Assembly: GCF_002843385.1 (NCBI RefSeq)
Contig: NZ_MVDE01000018.1
Span: forward strand, 54,213 to 118,212
From: Labilibaculum manganireducens
GTDB taxonomy: Bacteria; Bacteroidota; Bacteroidia; Bacteroidales; Marinifilaceae
Direction: 5' to 3'
DNA length: 64,000 bases
The translations under genes and the position numbers were made by a program. Shown piece after piece: positions 42,604-50,101 of the stretch (position 1 is the stretch's first letter; the number at the start of each line of letters is the position of its first letter). The notes under the pieces are model-generated. The model saw nothing but the letters and a program-made list of their open reading frames with translations, had not been told where the DNA came from and made no database searches.

Positions 42604-44343
42604 ATGAATCAACAACGAATATTGCTTGTTCTTTTAGCCTTATTGTATTTGGTGTTAATTTCAAATACTTGTTACAGTCAAAGAGGGGAAACCATATGCA
42701 ATCCACTAAATATAAATTATCGATTTCAGTTAGACCAACCATCCCGAAGGGAAGCTGCTGACCCGAGTGTGATACAGTATCAAGATGGTTATTTGTTATT
42801 TGCGTCCATGTCTGGTGGTTACTGGTATTCAGAAGATCTGGCCAATTGGGAATTTATTGAGTCGGATCAGATTCCTAAAGAAGAATATGCCCCAACAGCT
42901 ATTTCAATCGGAGATACAGTTTACTTTTTGGCCTCGTCAACTCAGAAGAGTACCATTTATAAAACAACCGATCCGCTATCCGGTAAATGGGATGTGGCTG
43001 TAGATTCACTGGAAATTATAGTTTGGGATCCCTATTTATTTATGGATAATGATCAGCGACTTTACTTATACTGGGGATGTTCAAACTTTAAACCGATTTA
43101 TGGAATAGAACTGAATTATAAGGAAAACTTCACTCTTATTGGCGACCGAAGTGAATTGTTTTATGGGGAACCAGATACTTACGGTTGGGAACGTCCCGAT
43201 GATTATAATAATTATTCCGGGCGCAAAAAGCCATGGGTCGAAGGTGCTTGGGTAACAAAACATAACGGAACCTATTACTTGCAATATTCAGCTCCTGGAA
43301 CCCAGTTTAAGAGCTACGCTGATGGTGTTTACGTTTCAAATAATCCCTTAGGGCCATATGAAATTGCAGCGAATAATCCCTTTTCCTATAAACCGGAAGG
43401 CTTTATTGCCGGGGCAGGCCATGGCAGTACTTTTCAGGATAAATATGGAAATTTTTGGCACATGGCATCCATGAGTATTTCAGTGAAGCATAAATTTGAA
43501 CGCAGGTTGGGTCTGTGGCCCGCATTTTTTGATAATGATGGTACATTTTACAGCTATACTGCATTTGGAGATTTTCCGCATCAGCTTCCACAAAATCGAA
43601 TGAAAGGGTCCGGAGACTATCAGCCCAGTTCTCTAATACTTTCTTATCATAAACCGGTTGAGGTTTCATCAACCCTGCCCAATTATGCAAAAGAAAATGC
43701 CACCGATGAGAATGTTCGAACAAGCTGGAGTGCCGAATCCGGCAATGCTGGAGAATGGCTTATGGTCGATTTGCAAAGTCAATATAAAATCAGTGCCATT
43801 CAAATCAATTTTGCTGATGTGGAAACCACTCTTTTAGGACGTAAGGATTCCATTTTTTATCAATATAAAATTGAATATTCAACTTATAAAATAAAATGGA
43901 AAACTTTGGTTGATAAAACAGCGAACACCTATGATTGTCCCCACGATTTGATCGAATTGCCTTTAAAGGTTTCATGTCGATATGTGAGACTAATCAATTT
44001 CAGAGTTCCTGATGGAAAATTCGCGCTATCAGGATTCCGGATTTTCGGTAATGGGAGAGGTAAAACTCCACGGCAAGTGTCCAATTTTTCTTGTCAGCGC
44101 GACACCACAGATAATCGGAATGCTAAGCTTAGTTGGCAAAAGAGCAATGGCGCAGTGGGTTATAATATTCGCTATGGAACTTCTCCGGAAAAATTGTACC
44201 TGAACTATCAGGTTTATGATGTTGATTCATTAACCATTCACAGTTTAAACAGCATTCAGAACTATTATTTCACTATTGATGCATTTAATGAAAGTGGAAT
44301 AACCAATGGGGTAAAGATTATTGATGCAGCCATGAAAAATTAG
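42604..44343 (+). CDS. Exported GH43 enzyme with F5/8-type C and FN3 domains (copy 2)
   Basis: This ~579-residue protein has a signal peptide (ending TCYSQ). The ATG at 42604 is preferred over the GTG one codon upstream. The GH43 propeller has the base in SRREAADPSV, the pKa-modulating aspartate in IIVWDPYLF and the acid in WVEGAWVTKH. F5/8-type C (about 345-475) and FN3 (about 490-575) domains follow, exactly as in the paralogue at 31641. Diverged sequence and different position suggest an old duplication with related but not identical specificity. It lies 5 bp after GH78. Confidence 0.87.
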   Translation: MNQQRILLVLLALLYLVLISNTCYSQRGETICNPLNINYRFQLDQPSRREAADPSVIQYQDGYLLFASMSGGYWYSEDLANWEFIESDQIPKEEYAPTAISIGDTVYFLASSTQKSTIYKTTDPLSGKWDVAVDSLEIIVWDPYLFMDNDQRLYLYWGCSNFKPIYGIELNYKENFTLIGDRSELFYGEPDTYGWERPDDYNNYSGRKKPWVEGAWVTKHNGTYYLQYSAPGTQFKSYADGVYVSNNPLGPYEIAANNPFSYKPEGFIAGAGHGSTFQDKYGNFWHMASMSISVKHKFERRLGLWPAFFDNDGTFYSYTAFGDFPHQLPQNRMKGSGDYQPSSLILSYHKPVEVSSTLPNYAKENATDENVRTSWSAESGNAGEWLMVDLQSQYKISAIQINFADVETTLLGRKDSIFYQYKIEYSTYKIKWKTLVDKTANTYDCPHDLIELPLKVSCRYVRLINFRVPDGKFALSGFRIFGNGRGKTPRQVSNFSCQRDTTDNRNAKLSWQKSNGAVGYNIRYGTSPEKLYLNYQVYDVDSLTIHSLNSIQNYYFTIDAFNESGITNGVKIIDAAMKN

Positions 44344-44403
44344 TTAAGAGACGATGTAACTGAAATATAAACACCAAAATATTAACGGATTAAAATAGAA
44401 TAA

Positions 44404-44775
44404 ATGAAGAGAGGAATTGTATTGTTGATCTTGCTCGTTGCAAGTACGCTGTCATACGTCCAAGCAGCAAAGGCGGATTATTTTGTGGGCAAGTGGAATG
44501 TTGAAATTAAGGGTACTCCCGGAGGAGATTCAAAATTAGTAGTAACGCTTGTACGAAAAGAGGGAAAGTTGACGGGGACGGTCTACAGCGAAGCCGATGG
44601 AACAAAAGACGTTAAGGAAGTTGAAGAGGATGGTAATTCGTTGAAGGTCTTCTTTAAACATGGTTGGTTCACCGTTGAATTACTCATGAATAAGAAAGAT
44701 GAAAACCATTGCTCGGCCAAAATGGCCGATCGCTACGATGGTGCTTGTGCCCGAAATTTGGCTGATTCCGAATAA
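44404..44775 (+). CDS. Small secreted G-x-W (calycin-like) protein, copy 3, without receptor
   Basis: This 123-residue protein has a signal peptide (about 1-21) and the same pattern as the small proteins at 17470 and 52531. It starts YFVGKWNV (G-x-W at 29-31), then GTPGGD, KLTGTVYSEADG, EVEEDGN and a short C-terminal segment. The GSMMDMFD stretch of the other two is replaced by a weaker AKMADRYDG. Unlike them it has no receptor gene in front; it follows the GH43 gene of the enzyme operon by 60 bp and precedes an SDR gene by 20 bp. The function is unknown; linkage of all three copies to glycan enzymes supports a carbohydrate-related role. Confidence 0.7.
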   Translation: MKRGIVLLILLVASTLSYVQAAKADYFVGKWNVEIKGTPGGDSKLVVTLVRKEGKLTGTVYSEADGTKDVKEVEEDGNSLKVFFKHGWFTVELLMNKKDENHCSAKMADRYDGACARNLADSE

Positions 44776-44795
44776 ATTAATCTAAAAAGTTATCA

Positions 44796-45605
44796 ATGAA
44801 AGTCAAAGGAAAAATAATTGTAGTAACTGACGGAGGCGGTGGTTTGGGGCGTAAACTTGTTTTAAATCTACTTGAAAAAGGAGCTAAGGTAGCTATAGTT
44901 GATATTAATAGTGAAGCGTTGGATGAAACTATAAAGCTAGCAAGGGAAAATATATCAAATTTATCTAAGTATGTACTAAACATAACGGATAAAGAAAGGG
45001 TTCTTGTCTTTCCGGAAGAAATCATAAAAATTCACGGAGCGGTAGATGGAATTATTAATAATGCAGGAATTATTCAACCATTTATAAATGCAAGTGCTGT
45101 TGGTTTTGATGTAATTGAATGCATTATGAACATTAACTTTTATGGCACTTTAAATATGGCTAAAGCCTTTTTACCATATTTTGAAAAACGTCCAGAGGCG
45201 CATATCGTTAATATTTCAAGTATGGGTGGATTTATTCCTTTTCCTGGACAAACCTTGTATGGCGCTTCAAAAGCTGCAGTTAAACTACTTACCGAAGGCT
45301 TATATGCTGAATTGAAGGATATGAATATAAAGGTTACTGTTGTACACCCAGGTGCGATTAATACAAATATTAAATTTAATTCTGGTTTAGAACAATCTGA
45401 AAAGGAAAAAGAAGAAGCTAAGACAAGTTCCGGAGTACTTCAGCCAAACGAAGCTGCCAAAAAAAATATAGCGGTCATTGAGAAAGATAAATTCAGAGCT
45501 AGGATAGGAAAAGATGCCAAAATGTTAGATGTTCTATACCGTATAGCTCCAAAGTTTGCGGTAAATTTAATTACAAAAAAAAATGAAATCAGCATCTCAA
45601 TTTAA
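44796..45605 (+). CDS. SDR-family oxidoreductase
   Basis: This 269-residue cytoplasmic protein has the Rossmann fold of short-chain dehydrogenases/reductases. The cofactor motif near the start reads TDGGGGLG, with aspartate in place of the first glycine of TGxxxGxG. NNAG is present (about residues 87-90), and the catalytic set is S142, Y155 and K159 (YGASK). It may oxidise or reduce a sugar or lipid; the substrate is not visible. It has no signal peptide, unlike every gene before it in the operon, and lies 20 bp after the small secreted protein, so it may be the last gene of the transcript or independent. Confidence 0.85.
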   Translation: MKVKGKIIVVTDGGGGLGRKLVLNLLEKGAKVAIVDINSEALDETIKLARENISNLSKYVLNITDKERVLVFPEEIIKIHGAVDGIINNAGIIQPFINASAVGFDVIECIMNINFYGTLNMAKAFLPYFEKRPEAHIVNISSMGGFIPFPGQTLYGASKAAVKLLTEGLYAELKDMNIKVTVVHPGAINTNIKFNSGLEQSEKEKEEAKTSSGVLQPNEAAKKNIAVIEKDKFRARIGKDAKMLDVLYRIAPKFAVNLITKKNEISISI

Positions 45606-45799
45606 AGATATTTGGTTTTACATGTAAATAGAAAAAAAATGTAAGACTTTAGTTGATATATTGTCATTTTAACAATTGTTATTATTGAAATTGTTTAAAT
45701 GCCCAATTTGGAGCAGGTAATCTGATTAGTAGACTGGTATTCCGTGATTTAATTTACGTGTTAATTAAAAATAGATCAGATGCTAAGTACTAAAATTAT
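45606..45799. other. Intergenic region, no gene seen
   Basis: AT-rich spacer between the SDR gene and the decayed transposase; nothing recognised. Confidence 0.4.
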
Positions 45800-46022
45800 A
45801 AAAAAAACATATGTGAGCATTTGCCTTTTGGTAACCAGAGGGGCAATACAAAAGTAAAACTTCATGAAATAGTTAAAGCCAGATTATATCGTCTAAAAAC
45901 TGGCTGTTAGCGACTGTAAATATCATTCAAACAGCTATTTAGGATAAGATGTAGTTGAAATAGTGTTTATTCCCACTATAGAAAATGGTGCAAAGATGAA
46001 AAAGCTATGGCAATCTTTACTT

Positions 46023-46039
46023 AGTCATCTCTTAAAAAG
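46023..46039. repeat. Left terminal inverted repeat of the IS5-type element
   Basis: 17 bp, pairs with 47465-47481 with two mismatches; flanked outside by ACTT. Confidence 0.75.
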
Positions 46040-46089
46040 ATGCCAGAATATTGATAATCAGTTGATAAACTTTTTCATTCCATACTTAA

Positions 46090-46131
46090 ATCTGCAAGCA
46101 AATAATTATTTTAGTTTAAAAGCTTGCAGAT
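46090..46131 (+). promoter_or_regulatory. Hairpin abutting the transposase start codon
   Basis: Perfect 10-bp arms ATCTGCAAGC (46090-46099) and GCTTGCAGAT (46122-46131), 22-nt loop; the ATG starts at 46132. In an mRNA started outside the element this would fold over the initiation region, as described for other ISs that block read-through expression. The role here is inferred. Confidence 0.5.
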
Positions 46132-47406
46132 ATGGTTGGAAAACAGGACAATACACCTCAATTAAGTATTTTTGACACACCACTAGAACGATTCATCAAT
46201 TTAGAGCATGAATTGTGTATTTTATCAAGGCAAATTGACTGCGATTCAATAGAAATGGAATTCTCTGTTTATTTTTCCGAAATCGGACGTCCATCTGTTC
46301 CAATCCGAAGAATGGTAGGGTTGCTTGTGTTGAAACACATTTATAATTTAAGTGATGAGTCCATCGTTGACAGATGGATTGAAAATCCCTATTGGCAGTA
46401 TTTTAGCGGGGAGAAAGTTTTTTAAACACAAAAGCCTTTTGATCCAAACGATTTTATACATTTTAGAAACCGTATTGGGAAAGAAGGAGCAGAAATATTA
46501 TTGAAAGTATCAATTCAGTTATTTGGCAAAGAAGCTCAGGAAAAAGAAGTATTAATTGACAGTACGGTACAAGAGAAGAATATCACTTACCCAACCGACG
46601 CAAAACTACACAGGCGTATAATTGAGAAAGTAAACAAGATAGCCAAACAAGAGGGAATCACATTACGCCAAACTTATACCCGAACCTTAAAGCAGTTGAT
46701 GATAGACCAACGTTTTCATAATCACCCAAAAAGAAGGAAGAAAGCCAAAGCTGCATTACGAAAAATCAAGACTATTGCAGGTCGCCAGGTCAGAGATATC
46801 CAAAGACAATTCACCACATCTCAACAAAAGAGATATCAGGAATTATTTATCATTCTCGATAAAATCTTAACACAACAAAAAGGAGATAAAAACAAGATTT
46901 ACAGTATCCATGAACCTGAGACTCGCTGTATTGCTAAAGGAAAAGAAGCAAAGAAATTTGAGTTTGGAAACAAGACTAGGTTTGTTTTGACTAAAACCAC
47001 AAAAATAGTAGTTGGCGCTATTGCCTTTGAAAATAATCCTTACGATGGGCACACTCTAGAAGAACATTTAAAACAAACAGAATCTTTAACAGGAAGCTGT
47101 CCAAAAATAGGGATCGTAGACAGAGGATACAGAGGGAAAAAGAAGATCAATGGTACTGAAATAATATCACCTTCTGTTCCTAAAAGAGAAACGACTCAGT
47201 ATGAAAAACAAAAAGCAAGAAAACGTTTTAGAGCCAGAGCTGGAATAGAACTAGTTATTGGACATATTAAGCAAGATCACAGAATGTTAAGGAATTATCT
47301 AAAAGGTGTTCTTGGTAATCAATTAAATACAATTTTTGCCGGAACTGGGTTTAATCTAAAGAAAATGCTCAATAGAATTAAAGAGCAAATCCTTTGTGTC
47401 TTTTAA
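46132..47406 (+). pseudogene. IS5-family transposase interrupted by an in-frame TAA
   Basis: The gene is a single frame of about 424 codons with one TAA at 46423-46425, exactly after YWQYFSGEKVF and before TQKPFDPNDFIHFRNRIG. Related transposases usually have glutamine there, so one C-to-T change (CAA to TAA) explains it. The N-terminal DUF772-like domain is before the stop. The DDE residues are after it: D in VLIDSTVQEK, D in IGIVDRGYRG and E in GIELVIGHIKQDHR. An ATG-less TTG/internal restart at about 46501 would give a 301-residue fragment lacking the N-terminal domain. The element is probably unable to move unless the stop is read through or a full copy acts in trans. Confidence 0.85.
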
Positions 47407-47464
47407 AAAAAACTAAATCTTTGGATGCAATTATTTTCAAAAATCAAACTCTCAAAAGATATGA

Positions 47465-47481
47465 CTTTTTAAGATTTGACT
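47465..47481. repeat. Right terminal inverted repeat of the IS5-type element
   Basis: 17 bp, pairs with 46023-46039 with two mismatches; followed by the ACTT target duplicate. Confidence 0.75.
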
Positions 47482-48048
47482 ACTTAGTAAATACAAATCA
47501 TTGCTAGATATGTCATCCGTACAATTGTATGACACACATAAACCATCCTAGCGAGGAGGAGAAGCTGTGGGATACCAAGGCAGAAAAAAACGTAAAACAA
47601 GCAAATTCTTATCCTTTCGGATGTAAATGGGATACCAATCGCTTGTAGTGAGCCTATCACGGGCAATTACAATGATGCTTACCAACTTGTAGAAAACTTT
47701 GAAAGTATGATTGAGTCACTGAAAAATCACATATACCGATTGACGGTCTTTTTCTAAATGCTGATGCTGGTTTTGGCAATAAAGCATTTAGAGACAGTCT
47801 ATGCACACATGATATTGCCGACAATATTGACAAAAATAAACGCAATGGAGTACAGGATGACGATTTATTCTTTGATGATATACTATACCGAAGATGATTT
47901 GTTAATGAAAGAACCAATACTTGGTTAGATGCCTTTAAGACTATTCTAGTTAGGTTTGAAACAAAAAAAACTTATTGGAAATCACTCAATACCATCGCGT
48001 TTTATGTCATTTTACTCAGACAACTTTAAACAACTTCAATATTAAAAT

Positions 48049-48092
48049 GCAGCCTGAAGTTATTTAAAGACTTTCAGGTTGCTTTTTTTTTT
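48049..48092 (+). terminator. Terminator after the transposase remnant
   Basis: The stem is GCAGCCTGAAGT (48049-48060) against ACTTTCAGGTTGC (48070-48082), with one bulged base and one G-T pair. Ten T residues follow (48083-48092). Confidence 0.7.
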
Positions 48093-48339
48093 GCAATAGA
48101 TTCTTTGATTTTCTATCGGCCTTTGTTCATTTTATGAATACCATAAGGATGAAAATAATTTACTGGACTTCTTGCTTTTTAACACGAACCGGATTTCTTC
48201 TGTTTAACGAATAAAAGTATACATGGCCCATAAAAGAAAGAATTGCACACTAAAAAAGCAAAATTATTAATTCTCAGTTTTTATATCATTTTTGGGTGTT
48301 AAGGCTATTTTACAGCTAAAGTGTAGTAACCAAATAATT
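48093..48339. other. Intergenic region, no gene seen
   Basis: Between the terminator and the 3' end of the Nudix-type regulator; nothing recognised. Confidence 0.4.
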
Positions 48340-49104
48340 TCATTGAATATCTTTAAAGCGATATAAATAAGGTGCTTTGTGCGACTTGCCACTATATTTT
48401 TTCTCCAGCCTTTCCAGTATGTTTAAACTTAACATTTTTCGTTGAAAATTGGTTCTGGTAAATTCTCGTTGAAAAACGGCTTCATATAATTTTTGCAGTT
48501 CACCCATGGTAAATGTCTCGCTCATCAAATTTTCTCCAATTTCAACCAATTTTTTATCCAAGTCATCTTGTAATTTTAAAATAGCTTTTTCAACTATAAT
48601 ATTGTGATTAAACAAAAGTTTAGGATGTTCAAAAGCATCAACCCATTTATGTTCATTAACAAATAAGTCTTTTGTTGTAGGTTTTAACTTATCTTCATCA
48701 ACTAAGGCATAATAACATATTCTAATAAACCGTTGATTTAGCCAATTCTCAACCATTTTATCTCCTAACTGTTTCGAGAAAACATTAACAATATCTTCGC
48801 TGTTGTATTTTGCTTTCCCTGTAGTATAGAATTGTTCCAGATATATATTTTCCAGGTCTGTTCTATCCTTTAAATTTCTCATTGCAGCATCGTCTATGTC
48901 CTCATCTTTCATAACCAAGCCCCCGGGTAACATAAAATGAGGTGTGTCTGCAAATTTCAGCAAAAGAACGTTTAGTCTTTTTTTATGAAAGCTAAAAATA
49001 ACTGTGTTAACAGCTATATTAGGTAAATGAAATTCCGATGCATATTTTAAATGCTCTTTTACTTTGATTTTATATTCTTTGTCACTTATATTTAAATAAT
49101 TCAT
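48340..49104 (-). CDS. Nudix / winged-helix transcriptional regulator (NrtR/AraR-like)
   Basis: This 254-residue protein has an N-terminal Nudix-like domain (about 25-165) and a C-terminal winged-helix domain (about 175-250, with GELQKLYEAVFQREFTRTNFQRKML). The Nudix box (about residues 61-87) reads GGLVMKDED...RNLKDRT, so the REXXEE metal-binding glutamates are replaced and hydrolase activity is unlikely. This build is typical of NrtR-type regulators; in Bacteroides a member, AraR, controls arabinose genes. It is transcribed away from receptor cassette 2, with a ~1-kb region between, and is the best candidate regulator of that locus. The effector (a pentose or ADP-ribose-like ligand) is inferred from the family. 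Confidence 0.85.
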   Translation of the reverse strand: MNYLNISDKEYKIKVKEHLKYASEFHLPNIAVNTVIFSFHKKRLNVLLLKFADTPHFMLPGGLVMKDEDIDDAAMRNLKDRTDLENIYLEQFYTTGKAKYNSEDIVNVFSKQLGDKMVENWLNQRFIRICYYALVDEDKLKPTTKDLFVNEHKWVDAFEHPKLLFNHNIIVEKAILKLQDDLDKKLVEIGENLMSETFTMGELQKLYEAVFQREFTRTNFQRKMLSLNILERLEKKYSGKSHKAPYLYRFKDIQ

Positions 49105-49780
49105 CTGTATTGATTTAAGCTTTTTTGAGATTCAAAAGTTCGATAACTTTTGAATCTTCATTCATTTTTATAAAATGTGTTTAAAATTTTAGAATTTCTC
49201 TTCGTTACAAGATCTTCGTTGTAATTTACTTTTCTGCAAGAAATGAATTTGATATCTAGCCTAATATTTAAGGCACACAATAATACAAGCCATTTTATAC
49301 TGCAAAGATATTGTTTTTATTTGTTAGATAAGAAGCAATTAAGTTATTATGTCGAAATGATACAATCGCATAGTTTTGAACCATCAAATTATAACATTTT
49401 GGGCTTAAGTTTATGATGAAGATTTAAAATTTGGATATTCAATCTTTCGGAGAACAACTTTAAAAAAGATAGTCTCTACACAGAGGCTTGTTTTACTAAA
49501 TACCATATTATTTTTTACATTATCCATGCTGCAGATAACCAACTGCAAGTCTTTAGCATCTTCCTAATATTTTGGGGTAACTTATCAACTGCTAATAGCC
49601 AGACACTAATAAATTTTTCAGTTAAAATGAATTAATAATCGAATTCAGATATTAGTGTTCTATGGTGGGTGCAAATTGATAATTTAAAATCTATGCAAAA
49701 TGTGCATACTTAATCTGTTAAATATATTCCAGAAAATCTTCTTAAAAGTCTAAGCAAGAGTTTTTTTGGAAAAATGAAAT
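49105..49780. other. Long divergent intergenic region
   Basis: About 680 bp of AT-rich DNA between the Nudix-type regulator and the hairpin in front of receptor 2. No gene or RNA could be supported. Confidence 0.45.
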
Positions 49781-49825
49781 GAAATGCCTACTATTGTATC
49801 GTGATGATACAATAGTAGGCATTTC
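49781..49825. repeat. Perfect 20-bp inverted repeat with 5-nt loop upstream of receptor 2
   Basis: Positions 49781-49800 are exactly complementary to 49806-49825; the loop is GTGAT. It lies about 275 bp before the receptor 2 start and is followed by a mixed T-rich stretch. It may be a terminator, an mRNA leader hairpin, a regulator operator, or a small mobile-element remnant. The perfect match suggests recent origin or selection. Confidence 0.75.
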
Positions 49826-50101
49826 CTATTTCAATTTCTTTATTCTTTAAATATGCAATCGATGGTGTTGCTCAGATAAACCTGAGGAGAATTATTTGAA
49901 AAATGAGTATAGCAATCGATTTAAAAAAAACAGATTTCGGTGTTTTTTTTACGAAGTAACATCGGGTTCATTTATAAAAAAGAAAGTTATTAATAAACTT
50001 AAAAACCATGAAAATGAAAACGTAAAGAAGTTGAATTCGACTTTTAATTGAGTTTAAAGTGTAAGTTAAAAACTAACCTATTCCTAACATTAGATTTTTT
50101 T
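49826..50101. other. Leader region of receptor cassette 2
   Basis: AT-rich non-coding DNA before the receptor 2 start. An upstream in-frame TTG at 50048 exists, but the signal peptide begins at 50102. No promoter could be assigned. Confidence 0.4.

Larger units (their letters stand above)
46023..47481 (+). mobile_element. IS5-family insertion sequence with inverted repeats and 4-bp target duplication
   Basis: The ends carry imperfect terminal inverted repeats: 46023-46039 AGTCATCTCTTAAAAAG and 47465-47481, whose complement AGTCAAATCTTAAAAAG matches at 15 of 17 positions. The flanks show a direct ACTT repeat (46019-46022 and 47482-47485). The 1459-bp element carries one transposase gene that is interrupted by an in-frame stop. 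It sits inside an older transposase pseudogene. Confidence 0.82.
45800..48030 (+). pseudogene. Decayed IS5/IS4-type transposase gene, split by a younger IS
   Basis: Two pieces belong together: about 45800-46022 and 47486-48030. If 46023-47485 is removed, leaving one ACTT, the frame reads LWQSLLSKYKSLLDMSSVQL across the join. It continues RGGEAVGYQGRKKRKTS, then after a frameshift IPIACSEPITGNYNDAYQLV, IDGLFLNADAGFGNKAFRD and RFVNERTNTWLDAFKTILVR, which are hallmarks of a DDE transposase found widely in Bacteroidota. The left piece carries KLHEIVKARLYRLKTGC and VYSHYRKWCKDEKA. There are several stop codons and frameshifts, so it is a dead gene. The reconstructed length (about 255 codons) is normal for this transposase type. 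No terminal repeats of the old element were identified. Confidence 0.8.

Noticed and set aside
45963..46175. A 70-residue open frame at the IS left end
   Set aside because: It joins the old transposase (KKLWQSLL) to the IS end across the insertion junction and is not a gene.
46501..47406. Independent 301-residue transposase gene
   Set aside because: It is in the same frame as the upstream 97-codon part and is only separated from it by one TAA, so both are one interrupted gene.
47484..47917. Two minus-strand open frames in the transposase remnant
   Set aside because: They lie opposite a plus-strand sequence that clearly encodes decayed transposase motifs; they are shadows.
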